A DNA stretch of 64,000 nt from Microlunatus speluncae (GCF_009299835.1 NZ_VKCZ01000020.1:682001-746000); one strand, 5' to 3'. Positions 25,201-35,000 are shown, counted from the first letter of the stretch. The notes: a model not told the origin generated them from the letters alone. Program-made: numbers and translations.

Positions 25201-26247
25201 ATGGGGCGGCGGCGTGGTGCAGGCAAGCAGCCCGCTCGGGCCACGTCTCAGGATGTCGCCGACCGGGCCGGCGTATCCCGCAGTGCCGTTTCGCTGGTGC
25301 TGAACGGCCGCGGGGCGGGCAACATCGCCGAGGACAAGCAGGCGGCGATCCGGCGCGCGGCCCGAGAGCTGAACTACTCCCCGAACTCGGTGGCGCTCAG
25401 CCTGCGCAATCAGCGGACCCGCACCATCGGACTGGTCACCGACGAGATCGCGACGTCCGCGTTCGGCGGCAAACTGCTCCGCGGCGCGACCGACACCGCG
25501 ATCGCGGCCGGCTATCTGTTGCTGGTGATCGACACCCAGGGCGATGTCGGTCAGGAGGAGCAGGCGTACGAGCTGCTGCTCGACCGGCGCGTCGACGCGC
25601 TGATCTTCGCGGCGATGAGCATGCACCCGCACCCCGCCTCACCGGCCATGATCAACATCGCGTCGGTGCTGGCCAACTGCTACGAACCGGACGGGCGGCT
25701 GCCGAGCGTCTGCGCCGACGAGGTCGAGGGCGGCCGGACCGCGGCCCGGATCCTGCTTGATCAAGGCCATCGCGACATCAGACTGCTCGCCGGGACCACC
25801 GACGTCGACGCCGCCCGACTGCGGATCGACGGCTACCGGACCGCCCTGGCCGAGGCCGGTGCCCCGGTGCCGGAGCCCGTAACCGCCGGGTGGACGATCG
25901 AGGCCGGCTACGCCGCGGCGATGCAGGTGCTGGACCGGCCCGACCGCCCGACCGGCGTGCTCTGCGCCAACGACCGCTGCGCCGTCGGCGTCGCCCTGGC
26001 CGCCGCCCAACTGGGCCTGTCGGTCCCCGAGGACCTGTCCATCGTCGGCTACGACGACGACGAGAACATCGCCCCCGCCATGCACCCCCTGCTGACCACC
26101 GTGCAACTCCCGCATCGGGCGATCGGCGAGACCGCCACCCGCCTCCTCCTCGACCACCTGGCCGACCCCGCCGCCCCCTCCGCCGCCCCCCTCCTCCTCC
26201 CCTGCCCACCCGTCCTCCGCGATTCCGTAGCCCCACCCCGCCCCTGA
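25201..26247 (+). CDS. LacI-family transcriptional regulator
   Basis: 348 residues: DNA-binding helix-turn-helix TSQDVADRAGVSRSAVSLVL (about 15-34), hinge helix (NSVALSLRNQRT) and periplasmic-binding-like effector domain (TIGLVTDEIATSAFGGKLLRG up to DLSIVGYDDDENIAPAMHPL). It converges on the GH32/ABC sugar operon and probably represses it; a palindromic LacI-type site lies before that operon at 31090. The effector would be a beta-fructoside or its product. ATG 25201 is the first codon of the HTH-bearing frame. The 54-bp repeat array begins 2 bases after the stop. Confidence 0.88.
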   Translation: MGRRRGAGKQPARATSQDVADRAGVSRSAVSLVLNGRGAGNIAEDKQAAIRRAARELNYSPNSVALSLRNQRTRTIGLVTDEIATSAFGGKLLRGATDTAIAAGYLLLVIDTQGDVGQEEQAYELLLDRRVDALIFAAMSMHPHPASPAMINIASVLANCYEPDGRLPSVCADEVEGGRTAARILLDQGHRDIRLLAGTTDVDAARLRIDGYRTALAEAGAPVPEPVTAGWTIEAGYAAAMQVLDRPDRPTGVLCANDRCAVGVALAAAQLGLSVPEDLSIVGYDDDENIAPAMHPLLTTVQLPHRAIGETATRLLLDHLADPAAPSAAPLLLPCPPVLRDSVAPPRP

Positions 26248-26249
26248 AG

Positions 26250-26303
26250 CCGAGTTGTCAGAACTGAGTAGCCCTATGGCACACCTCAGTTCTGACAAGT
26301 CGG
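26250..26303. repeat. 54-bp palindromic element, copy 4 (array unit 1)
   Basis: CCGAGTTGTCAGAACTGAG opens and CTCAGTTCTGACAAGTCGG closes; centre TAGCCCTATGGCACAC. First of four palindromes with exact 107-bp spacing. Confidence 0.95.
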
Positions 26304-26356
26304 CTGGGTTGGGTGGGTGTCGTGAGGCCGGGAGGGGGTGTGCGCTCCCACCCACA

Positions 26357-26410
26357 CCGAGTTGTCAGAAGTGAGTAGCCCTATGGCACAACTGAGTTCT
26401 GACAAGTCGG
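26357..26410. repeat. 54-bp palindromic element, copy 5 (array unit 2)
   Basis: Same as copy 4 with AACTGAG replaced by AAGTGAG on the left arm and CACAACTGAG on the right. Confidence 0.95.
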
Positions 26411-26463
26411 CTGGGTTGGGTGGGTGTCGTGAGGCCGGGAGGGGGTGTGCGCTCGCACCCACC

Positions 26464-26517
26464 CCGAGTTGTCAGAAGTGGGTAGCCCTATGGCACACCT
26501 GGGTTCTGACAAGTCGG
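26464..26517. repeat. 54-bp palindromic element, copy 6 (array unit 3)
   Basis: The left arm has AAGTGGG, the right arm CCTGGGTTC; the G on the right arm has no perfect partner, so the stem has local mismatches. Confidence 0.95.
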
Positions 26518-26570
26518 CTGGGTTGGGTGGGTGTCGTGAGGCCGGGAGGGGGTGTGCGCTCGCACCCACC

Positions 26571-26624
26571 CCGAGTTGTCAGAAGTGAGAAGCCCTATAG
26601 CGCACCTCAGTTCTGACAAGTCGG
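26571..26624. repeat. 54-bp palindromic element, copy 7 (array unit 4)
   Basis: Centre GAAGCCCTATAGCGCACC; outer arms as in the other copies. The element ends 13 bases before the GH32 stop codon. Confidence 0.95.
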
Positions 26625-26636
26625 CTGGAGGTGGGG

Positions 26637-27911
26637 TCAGGGGAGGGCGTGGCGCCAGGCGGTGAGGTCGGGGGCGAGGGTGTCGACGTGCCAGGTGGAG
26701 TCGGCGGTCGGGTAGGCGCGCAGGGTCTGGGGCTGTTGGCCCTCGACGTACACCTCGACCATGCTCCCGTCCACCAGGACCCGCACCTCCGCCGACTTGT
26801 CAGAACTGAGTTGCGCTATAGGGCTCCTCACTTCTGACAAGTCGGAGAGGGTGAGGGTGAGGGGGTGGGTGGGGGTGAGGGTGGCGGTGAGTTCGAAGGC
26901 TTGTTCGCGGATCGGGTGGGTGGGGTCGAGCTCGGAGCGGCGGAGAGCGGTCAGTTCGCGGGCGGGGCGGCTGAGCAGGACTCCGTCGACGACGTTCAGT
27001 TCCCGCGGGTACGTGAGCACGCTGGCCCAGCCGACCGCGTCGATCTGTTCCTGGGTGCGGCCGAGCTCGCGCGCGAAGCCCCAGAGCAGGGTGCGGTCCG
27101 GCAGCGCGACCAGCTGCGGCGCATAGAAGCTGCCGTCGACATCGAGCTGCCCACCCGACTCCGGCACGAACCGCAGCCCCGGCCCGTCGGTGATCAACTC
27201 CCCGACCAGATAGCTGACCGAGTTGGCCCGCGGACCGCTGGCAGTGGAGTCCCAGAGCGAGACGATCAACACCCAGCGGCCGTCGATCAGGGCCAGGTTC
27301 GGGCACTCCCAGATCTCACTCCGCGCGACCTCGCGGACCAGCGGATCGGAGTAGTCGAGGAGGGCACCCAGCTCGGTCCAGTCGTCCAGCCGATCAGCGC
27401 CGTAGAGCAGGATCGACGGCTCGCCACCGGCCCGGCCGGCGCCCTGGATCACATAGCGCCGACCCTCGTGGACGAAGACGAACGGATCGCGGACGTCGGA
27501 GATCGCCGGATCGTTCGGCGGCGCCATCACGCCATGATCATCCTGGGTCCAGGTGATCAGGGACCGATCACTCCGGGCCAGCGCGGCCTCGGCGTTGCCG
27601 GCGTGATCATGGACGGCGGTGTAGATCGCGGTCGGCACGCCCCCGTCGTCGACGATGCAGCCGGTCCAGCAGCCGTTCTGCGAGATCGTGCCGGCCCGCC
27701 GGACCAGTCCGGGCGGGTGCTCGGCCCAGTGCAGCAGGTCGGTCGAGCTGACGTGCCCCCAGACGATGTCGCGATGCCGGGGCGAGTCGGGGTTGTACTG
27801 GAAGAAGACGTGATAGCGGCCGTCGATCCGGCACACGCCGTTCGGATCGTTCAGCCAACCGGCGGCGGGCCGGATGTGCAGGCCGGGGAAGGTCGGATCA
27901 GAAGAGGTCAC
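26637..27911 (-). CDS. GH32 beta-fructosidase (sucrose/fructan hydrolase)
   Basis: 424 residues, no signal peptide, so cytoplasmic. It hydrolyses terminal beta-fructofuranosides such as sucrose or short fructans. The five-bladed propeller motifs are intact: WLNDPNG (19-25, nucleophile Asp22), SDVRDPF (138-144, transition-state Asp142) and SEIWECPNL (198-206, acid/base Glu202). The C-terminal beta-sandwich is present (VRVLVDGSMVEVYVEG), but 18 extra residues (SDLSEVRSPIAQLSSDKS) interrupt it at about 356-373: they are the 54-bp palindrome in frame. GTG 27911 overlaps the permease stop (GTGA). It is the last gene of the sugar operon. Confidence 0.92.
   Translation of the reverse strand: MTSSDPTFPGLHIRPAAGWLNDPNGVCRIDGRYHVFFQYNPDSPRHRDIVWGHVSSTDLLHWAEHPPGLVRRAGTISQNGCWTGCIVDDGGVPTAIYTAVHDHAGNAEAALARSDRSLITWTQDDHGVMAPPNDPAISDVRDPFVFVHEGRRYVIQGAGRAGGEPSILLYGADRLDDWTELGALLDYSDPLVREVARSEIWECPNLALIDGRWVLIVSLWDSTASGPRANSVSYLVGELITDGPGLRFVPESGGQLDVDGSFYAPQLVALPDRTLLWGFARELGRTQEQIDAVGWASVLTYPRELNVVDGVLLSRPARELTALRRSELDPTHPIREQAFELTATLTPTHPLTLTLSDLSEVRSPIAQLSSDKSAEVRVLVDGSMVEVYVEGQQPQTLRAYPTADSTWHVDTLAPDLTAWRHALP
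26792..26845. repeat. 54-bp palindromic element, copy 8, inside the GH32 gene
   Basis: Arms CCGACTTGTCAGAACTGAG and CTCACTTCTGACAAGTCGG around TTGCGCTATAGGGCTC. It is 18 codons long and keeps the reading frame of the GH32 gene on the minus strand without adding a stop. Confidence 0.95.
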
Positions 27912-28708
27912 TTGCTGGCTCCTGCGGTCAGGCCCTCGCGCAGCGGTCGCTGGCCGAGGACGAAAACGATCATGGCGGGAATCATGGAGATCACGACTCC
28001 GGCAAGCACGGTGGACATGCTGCCGGTGCCGAGCCGGCCCTGGAGTGAGACCAGGCCGAGCGGCAGGGTGAAGTTCTGTTCACTGATGGTCATGATCAAC
28101 GGTCGGAAGAACTCGTTCCAGTGGGCGTTGAAGGCCAGGATGCCGACGATCGACAGCCCGGGCAAGGCCAGCGGTGCGTAGATCGAGGCGAAGGTACGGA
28201 ACGGCCCGGCCCCGTCGAGCGCCGCCGCCTCGGCCAACTCGGCCGGCAGGGTCAGGAAATACTGCCGCATCAGGAAGGTGCCGAAGGCGGTCGGCAGCGC
28301 CGGCAGGATCAGGGCCAGCAACGTGTCCGACAGCCCCATGCCGCGGATCAGCATGAACACCGGCACGATGGTGACCTGGATCGGCACCATCATCGTGGCC
28401 AGCACGACGCCGAAGATCACCGCGGAGCCACGGAACGGCACCCGGGCGAAGATGTAGCCGGCCAGCGCCGCTGTGAACATCTGCCCCAGCGCGCACAACC
28501 CGGTGACCAGCACGCTGTTCCAGATCAGCAGCCCGAGGCTGACCTGGCTCATGACGTCGGTGTACGCGGCGAAGCCGGCCGGTCCGCCGTCCCGCGGAAA
28601 GATCGAGGTCCAGACGGTCCAGACCACCGGCCCGAGGGTGAAGAACGTCGCGATCGCCAGCACCGCGATCCGGCCGGCCAAGCCGGCCCGGGAGAGCCTG
28701 TGCATCAC
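27908..28708 (-). CDS. Sugar ABC transporter permease (MalG type)
   Basis: 266 residues, six transmembrane helices, with the EAA motif EAAALDGAGPFRTFASIYAPLALP (about 175-198) that docks the ATPase. This is the second, MalG/LacG-like permease of a carbohydrate-uptake type 1 transporter. GTGA overlap with the GH32 gene downstream and 51 bases from the first permease upstream. The operon lacks an ATPase gene; actinobacteria commonly share one MsiK-type ATPase between several such systems. Confidence 0.92.
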   Translation of the reverse strand: MMHRLSRAGLAGRIAVLAIATFFTLGPVVWTVWTSIFPRDGGPAGFAAYTDVMSQVSLGLLIWNSVLVTGLCALGQMFTAALAGYIFARVPFRGSAVIFGVVLATMMVPIQVTIVPVFMLIRGMGLSDTLLALILPALPTAFGTFLMRQYFLTLPAELAEAAALDGAGPFRTFASIYAPLALPGLSIVGILAFNAHWNEFFRPLIMTISEQNFTLPLGLVSLQGRLGTGSMSTVLAGVVISMIPAMIVFVLGQRPLREGLTAGASK

Positions 28709-28722
28709 GCACTCCTCACTGA

Positions 28723-28775
28723 TAGAAGACGCTGTTCCTGTTGGTAGAAGACGCTGTTCCTACTGGTAGAAGACG
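28723..28775. repeat. 22-bp tandem repeat at a permease gene end
   Basis: TAGAAGACGCTGTTCCTGTTGG, a near-identical second copy and a partial third follow each other. On the coding (minus) strand each unit begins GTCTTCTACCAG, the codons for the last residues (VFYQ) of the MalF-type permease, so the 3' end of the gene is triplicated and the first copy now carries the stop. Confidence 0.9.
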
Positions 28776-29653
28776 AAGGGACGACTGAGCCGGAACTGGA
28801 TCGCGGTCGCGGCGATGATCACCAGCATCAGCACGATGCCGATGGCCGAGGCTCGGCCGAACTCGAGCTGACGGAACGCCGACTCGAAGATCACCATCAC
28901 GGCGGTCCGGGTGGTGTCACCCGGGCCGCCGCGAGTGAGCACGTACGGCTGGTCGAAGATCTGCAACGCGCTGATGATCGCCATCACCGACGCGACCAAC
29001 AAGGTCGGACTGATCAACGGCAGGGTGATGCCGCGGAACTGCCGCCACCCGGTCGCCCCGTCGATCGCCGACGCCTCGTACACGTCGCGGGGGATCGAGG
29101 CCAGCCCGCCGATGAACAGCAGGAACGAGAAGCCGAAGTTCTGCCAGACATAGATCGCGATCACCACCGCGGCCGCCCCGCCCGGGGTGGTCAGCCAGCC
29201 CACCGCCGGCAGTTGCAACGCCTGCAGCACCTGATTGACCAGGCCGAAGTCCTCGTTGAACAGGTAGGCCATGATCAACGACACCGACGCCGCGGACAGG
29301 ATCAGCGGGAAGAACAGCGCGGACCGGAAGAACGCGCGCCAGCCGTTCGGGATCCGGGACTGGACCAGGACGGCCAGCCCGAGCGAGACCGCCAGCTGCA
29401 GGGTGACCGCGATGATCACGAAGCCGAAGGTGTTGAGGAAGGCGATCCGGATGGTCGGGTCGGTGCCCAGGTCGGCGAAGTTGGCCAGACCGACGAACTC
29501 GGGGGCGGAGATGATGTCCCAGCGGAAGAAGGCGAGCACGACCGACGCGACGATCGGCAGCAGCGTGAAGACCGCGATGCCGATCAAGGTCGGGGCCAGA
29601 AACACGACGGCCAGGACGGCACGGGCACGGCGTGGTGATCGGGTCGACATCAA
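28760..29653 (-). CDS. Sugar ABC transporter permease (MalF type)
   Basis: 297 residues with six membrane helices and the EAA loop (YEASAIDGATGWRQFRGITLPL). First permease of the same transporter, working with the MalG-type protein at 27908 and the binding protein at 29650. The start ATG (29653) overlaps the binding-protein stop by 4 bases. The extreme C-terminus (RPFVFYQ) lies in a 22-bp tandem repeat that placed the current TAG stop. Confidence 0.92.
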   Translation of the reverse strand: MMSTRSPRRARAVLAVVFLAPTLIGIAVFTLLPIVASVVLAFFRWDIISAPEFVGLANFADLGTDPTIRIAFLNTFGFVIIAVTLQLAVSLGLAVLVQSRIPNGWRAFFRSALFFPLILSAASVSLIMAYLFNEDFGLVNQVLQALQLPAVGWLTTPGGAAAVVIAIYVWQNFGFSFLLFIGGLASIPRDVYEASAIDGATGWRQFRGITLPLISPTLLVASVMAIISALQIFDQPYVLTRGGPGDTTRTAVMVIFESAFRQLEFGRASAIGIVLMLVIIAATAIQFRLSRPFVFYQ

Positions 29654-31041
29654 CGTCCTCCCAGGGCTCGTTCAAGATCACGGTGCATGGTGTCCAGGGC
29701 CGGCCGGACCGCTGCCGGCGGGCCGTTGAGGGCGCCGAGGACGTTCTTGATCAAGGCAGTCTCGACCGCGGCCTGCTGGGGCGGCGCGGGGATCGGACCG
29801 GTGGTCGGGAACCGATCCAGGGTGTCGTAGAAGACCCGCCAGTGCCGCGGTCCGGTGCCCGCGTAGAAGGCCTCGTCGACCAGTGATCGCCGGGTCGGGG
29901 TGGTGCTCGGCTCCGGGATCGACAGCCGCATCCCCTCGGCGGAAGCGCAGAATTTGATCCACTCCCAGGCTTCGTCCTTGCGTCGTGAGGTGCGCAGCAT
30001 GGAGTAGCCGGCCGCGCCGAACTGATGCCGTTGGGTACGCCAGCGGGGGAAGAACGCGACATCGAACTCGTCCGGCCCCATCCCGCCCTCGGCCAGCCCC
30101 TGGGCCCAGAAGCCGCCGGCCGGCGTCATGCCGATCACCCCGCTGGCGAACCGGTCGGCGACCTCGCTGCCGCCGCCGGACGCCGGATTGGAGCCCAACC
30201 CCTCGGCCACCATGGCGCGGAGAAACTCGAACGTCTCGGCCACCCGCGGATCCTCGGCGTTCGAGGCCGTCCATCGGTAGCCGCCACTGCGCTCGGTCGC
30301 GCTCGGGTCGTCGGGGTAGAACCGCGGCCAGAACCAGTCGCCGCCCGGCCACCGGCTCTCGACCAGGAAGCTGGTGTCGTTGACGTACAGCCAGGGGACG
30401 ACCCCGCCCCAGAGCCGGTTGGTCCAGAAGTACGGGCGGAACGTCGACGGCGCGGCCCGGCGCATCGCCCGCAGCGTGTCCAGGAAGTCCTGCTGGGTCC
30501 AGTCGTCGGCCGGCCGGCCGAGCCCGGCCCGGCGCATCGCCTCGGTGTTGTAGTAGATGTTCGCGGCGTTGAAGTCGATCGGCAACTGATACAGCTGGCC
30601 CTGATACATGAAGCTCTCGATCAACGACGGGTGCACGTCGGCGAAGTAGTCCCGCAACTCCGCCTCGTCCCGGAGCACGAACTCGTCCAGCGGATGGGCC
30701 AGCCGGTCGGCGAACAGGTGGGCTCCCTCGGTCGCGACCACACAGACGTCCGGTGGTGTGCCGGCCGCGACCAGGGTCAGGATCTTGGCGAAGAAGTCGC
30801 CCCAGTCGGCCCCCTGGACGGCGATCACCGAGACGGCGATCTCGGGGTGCTCCCGACGGAACGCCTCGACCAGCCCAGCCCGTCCCGCGGCGTCCTGCGC
30901 CGTGCCGAAGATCGCGACCGTGAGTGCGTCGGCGTTGCGGCCGGGGATGTCGGCGGCGGTCAGCCGGGGCCACGACAGCGCGGTGCCGACGACGCCGGCG
31001 CCGAGCACGCCGATCATGGCGCGGCGAGTCAGATCCGGCAT
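29650..31041 (-). CDS. Sugar ABC transporter substrate-binding protein, Tat-type signal
   Basis: 463 residues, extracellular solute-binding protein family 1. The N-terminus LTRRAMIGVLGAGVVGTAL has the twin-arginine pattern; no lipobox cysteine follows, so it may be released or stay anchored by its signal, which is unusual for a Gram-positive binding protein. The core reads TVAIFGTAQDAAGRAGLVEA, PDVCVVATEGAHLFADRL and GVIGMTPAGGFWAQGLAEGG. Ligand inferred as a fructoside from the GH32 gene in the operon. It is the first gene after the putative operator. Confidence 0.87.
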   Translation of the reverse strand: MPDLTRRAMIGVLGAGVVGTALSWPRLTAADIPGRNADALTVAIFGTAQDAAGRAGLVEAFRREHPEIAVSVIAVQGADWGDFFAKILTLVAAGTPPDVCVVATEGAHLFADRLAHPLDEFVLRDEAELRDYFADVHPSLIESFMYQGQLYQLPIDFNAANIYYNTEAMRRAGLGRPADDWTQQDFLDTLRAMRRAAPSTFRPYFWTNRLWGGVVPWLYVNDTSFLVESRWPGGDWFWPRFYPDDPSATERSGGYRWTASNAEDPRVAETFEFLRAMVAEGLGSNPASGGGSEVADRFASGVIGMTPAGGFWAQGLAEGGMGPDEFDVAFFPRWRTQRHQFGAAGYSMLRTSRRKDEAWEWIKFCASAEGMRLSIPEPSTTPTRRSLVDEAFYAGTGPRHWRVFYDTLDRFPTTGPIPAPPQQAAVETALIKNVLGALNGPPAAVRPALDTMHRDLERALGGR

Positions 31042-31089
31042 CGGACGTCTCCCTGGTTATGGATGCACGAGTTGCGGAATATTAAGAAC

Positions 31090-31101
31090 TAACACGTGTG
31101 A
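31090..31101. promoter_or_regulatory. Candidate LacI-type operator
   Basis: TAACACGTGTGA, a near-perfect palindrome with a central CG as in LacI-family operators, lies 49 bases upstream of the start of the binding-protein gene. It is the only such site seen at that promoter and fits control by the LacI regulator at 25201. Confidence 0.5.
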
Positions 31102-31218
31102 GGTCAGATCTAGACTGCTCTCGCTCAGCCTGGCTGTCAAGGCTTGGTCGCTCGGTCCGGGGTAGAGTGCGCGAGGTCGGCAGCGGTGCCGTACGACTCC
31201 CGAGTGAGGATGATGATC

Positions 31219-31896
31219 ATGGCCGATCACCTACTGATCCCCGGCGCCGACGGTCGCTCGTGGTACTGGCATCGGCTGGTGCCGGAGCTGGAACGCCGCG
31301 GTCACCGGGCGGTCGCGGTGGAGTTGCCGTTCGCCGCGGAATCGACCCTGGACGACTATGCAGCGGCGGCGGTCACCCAGGCCCTCGCGGCCGGCGCCGA
31401 CGGCGGCTGGGTCGTGGTGGCGCAGTCGCTCGGCGCCTTCACCGCACCGCTGTTGTGCTCCCGGATCGCCGTCGATCAGTTGGTGCTGCTGAACCCGATG
31501 GTGCCCGGCCCCGGAGAAACCGCGGGCGACTGGTGGGACAACACCGGGCAGGACGAGGCCCGGCAGGAGGCGGCTCGCCAGGATCACCGACCGGCCGATT
31601 TCGACGTGGTCCGCGACTTCTTCCACGACGTGCCGCCGGAGATCACCGAGCGCGCGTTCGCCGACGCCGAGGTGGCCGCGCTGGACTCGGTCTTCGGGCA
31701 GCCGTGGCCGCTCGCGGCCTGGCCCGAGATCACGACTCGGGTGATCCAGGCCACCGATGATCGCTTCTTCCCGCTCGAGTTCCAGCGGCGGGTGGTCCGG
31801 GAACGGCTCGGCATCGAGCAACTCGAACTCATCCCCGGCGGCCACCTGAGCGCACTGAGCCGGCCGGCCGAGGTCGCCGCTGCGCTGGCTCGGTGA
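31219..31896 (+). CDS. Alpha/beta-fold hydrolase
   Basis: 225 residues of an alpha/beta hydrolase related to small esterase/salicylate-esterase-like proteins (LLIPGADGRSWYWHRLVPEL at the start). Nucleophile elbow VVVAQSLGAF (Ser near residue 76), acid in QATDDRFFP (Asp) and His in PGGHLSAL complete the triad. No lid domain apart from a short helical insert. Three in-frame ATGs occur at 31210, 31213 and 31219; GAGG at 31206-31209 favours 31219. Natural substrate unknown. It is divergent from the fructoside operon with which it shares an upstream region of 177 bases. Confidence 0.82.
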   Translation: MADHLLIPGADGRSWYWHRLVPELERRGHRAVAVELPFAAESTLDDYAAAAVTQALAAGADGGWVVVAQSLGAFTAPLLCSRIAVDQLVLLNPMVPGPGETAGDWWDNTGQDEARQEAARQDHRPADFDVVRDFFHDVPPEITERAFADAEVAALDSVFGQPWPLAAWPEITTRVIQATDDRFFPLEFQRRVVRERLGIEQLELIPGGHLSALSRPAEVAAALAR

Positions 31897-32066
31897 TCAA
31901 CAACCGCACTGCGACAGCCGGACGGCTCGGGCATCCCTGACCGTACCCACTGATCGCAGTGGTCTACCCGGATCCCTGGACTCCGGCGGCGCCGACCGGA
32001 TACCAATTCCAAGAGCCCTGCCACGCAAGGCCGGCCGGGGACACGGGGATGCGAGGAGGCGTGCGG

Positions 32067-35000
32067 ATGCGCAGGTGGAGCGGGTTGGTGTTGATCATGG
32101 GGATCGTGGCCGGGCTGGCCGTTATGTCGCCGCCGCGGGCCGCGGCCGCGGACGAGGTGTTGACCAGCGTCTGGACGGCGACCTCGTACGACAACGTGTT
32201 CGCCGCCGACGTCGCTCCGCGGGACGCGACCACGGCGATCGAGCTGCTCGCCGCCCGCAACGAGTTCGAGTCCGGGCAGGTGCTGATCCGCAAGACCGCC
32301 GACTTCACCATCGAGGGGGTCGAGTTCAGCGACCTCGCCGGCCCGGGCACGCTGTCCGCCGACAATCTCGACTACCGCTTCGTCGAGTTCGAACAGCTGC
32401 CGGCCAACTCGGCCTTCGGCGGCGGCCGGCAGCCGGTGACCAACCCGATCCGGAAGGCCCCGGACGCCTTCCCTGATGCGCTGAGCAACGATCCGACGAT
32501 CGAGGTGCCGGCCAACACGACGCAACCGATCTGGATCCGCGGGTTCGTGCCGAAGGACACCAAGCCGGGCGAATACCGGGGCACGGTGTTGGTGATCACC
32601 AGCCAGGGCACCAGCAAGATCGATCTCACCCTCACGGTGGCGGCCGCGACCATCCCGGACGCCGGCCGGAGCAGCTTCACCACCGACCTATGGATGCTGC
32701 AGTACGGATCGTTGTCCTGGGACGAGGGCGACGGTGACACCATCGAGATCTTCTACGGCCACAAGAGGCTGAGCCCCGTGTGGTGGCAGCTGATGGGCGA
32801 GTTCGCCAAGTCGATGAAGGAGAACCGGCACAACAACCTGCCGGTCAACCTGGTTCAGCTGTTGATCGGCGGTGGCAGCAAGCCGGACGCCGGCGGCAAG
32901 TTCACCTTCGACTGGTCGGTGTTCGATCAGTTCGTCCAGTTCTTCGACGACAGGGGCGTGGTCAAGCAGCTCGAGGGCTTCTGGATGGCCGGACCCAACG
33001 TGCACGGTGACCCGTACCCCCAACTCGAGGTGATCAACAGCGAGGGCCGGCGCGACTACGCGCATTGGGACAGCACCGAGGCGACCAGCTTCGTCGATCA
33101 ACTCGTGCCAGCACTGCGTGATCACCTGAAGGAGAAGGGCTGGCAGGACAAGTGGTGGATGCACGTCGGTGACGAGCCGAGCGGGCCGGAGACCCTGAAG
33201 ATGCAGGTCGGCCTGGCCGCGAAGTACCGCAGCCACTGGCCCGAGGTCCGACTGGCCGACGCGGTGGTCGACTTCGGCTCGGTCGAGACGGTCGGCAAGC
33301 ACCAGACGTTCCTGATCCCGAACGAGTTGATCTTGAACGAGCACGAGAAGTATTACGCCGACCAGGTCGCGGCCGGCAAGGACGTCTGGCTCTACAACTG
33401 CAACGTGCCCACCTGGAGCTATCTCAACCGCTTCATCGATCAGCCGGTCTGGCATCAGCGCGCGACCATGTGGTACGCCTACAGCCGCGACCTCAGCGGC
33501 TATCTGCACTGGGCGTTCAACAACTGGCAATACAAGATGCAAGATCAGGAAGTCCGCGGTGACGGCTGGATCACCAAGCCGGACAAGAAGAACAACAAGC
33601 TCAAGGGCACCATCCGGCTGGAGTCGCTGCGCGACGGGCTGGAGGATCGGGAGCTGCTCGAGCTGGTCGGCAAGCAGAACCCGACCCTGGCCAAGGATCT
33701 GGCCGGCAGCCTGGTCAGCACGGCCAACCGCTACAGCCGCGACACCGCTTACATGCAACGGATCCGGGCCCTGCTGGTCCGCGCCGCCGCGGGTGAGGAT
33801 CCGGTCCGGCCGGACGAGCAGACCGGTCGGGACGGGGTCGGCGTGATCGATCTCGGTGCCCAGTATCAGGTCGACGGCGTACGGCTGCGCAACGCGAAGT
33901 CGGGCGCCACGATCGAGACCTCCTTCGACGGCAAGCGCTGGAGCAAGGCCGTGAGCACCAAGCGGCCGGTGGAGTTCGCCGGGCTGAACGCCAAGGCCCG
34001 TTACGTTCGGGTCACAGCGAGTCGGCTGACCGGATTCACCGTCGCCGGGGCCGAGTTGGCGCGGCCCAATCTGGCCGGCGGACGGACCTATCAGAAACCG
34101 GACGGGGTGAGTGGCGATTACGCCGACACCGCCGATTCCGAGGCGACGGACGGCCTGCTGGCCGGCCATTTCGACGACCAGCGGTCGTTTGCCTACGACC
34201 TGCCGGCCGACTCGACCGAGGACTACGCCGTCGTCGTCGATCTCGGTGATCAGCGATCGGTGGATCAGGTCAAGATCCATCGCTACGAGGAGTACGACGC
34301 GGCCAAGTACGCCCCCGACGGCATCACGGTGGCGATCAGCGCCGACGGCAAGACGTACCGGCAGAAGGGTGTCTCGACATCGCCCAGCCGATACGGTGTC
34401 TGGTACGACGTCCGGTCCCCGGTCGACCAAGCCCGCTACGTCAAGATCACATACCGCAAGGCGGCCGCGGCGAACGCCGACATGATCTTCCTGGACGAGA
34501 TCGAGGTCTACGGCCCGGCGGACGGGCTGACCAACCTGGCGGCCGGGGCGAGGTACCAGAAGTCCGCCGAACCCGATGATCCGTTCTATCGCGACGATCG
34601 CGGCCGCGAATCGACCGACGGCGTGATCGCCGGAGACGGCCGCGACGGCGTCGGCTACGCGTACTACCTGGGCGGTGAGGAGTCGCGCCGCACCGTCTCG
34701 GTCACGGTCGACCTGGACGGGCCGAAGTTGATCTCCGAGGTGCAGCTGCAACGCTACTTCGACGGCTTCCACCAATACCAACCCGACCGGGTCAAGATCG
34801 CGATCAAGCCCACCGGCGGTGACTTCAAGCAGGTCGGCGACCTGGCCTGGCCCACCGGCACCTGGTATCGCGCGGCCTTCGATCCGGTGGAGGCGACGGC
34901 GGTCCGGATCGACGTGACCAAGGCCGACGGCAGGTTCGCCGACTATCTGTTCCTGGACGAGCTCGCGGTGATCGGCGACCCGGCCGAATCCCCGTCCAAT

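Larger units (their letters stand above)
26250..26624 (+). repeat. Tandem array, 107-bp period, 3.5 units
   Basis: Units begin at 26250, 26357, 26464 and 26571. Each has the 54-bp palindrome plus a 53-bp spacer (CTGGGTTGGGTGGGTGTCGT, then GAGGCCGGGAGGGGGTGTGC and a CACCCACC end). The last unit lacks the spacer. It fills the 389 bases between the convergent LacI and GH32 genes. No gene is present. Small differences between copies keep the arms mostly paired. Confidence 0.95.

Noticed and set aside
26250..26624. CRISPR array
   Set aside because: The 107-bp period has near-identical spacers, the repeat is a full palindrome and no cas genes are present. It is a tandem duplication.
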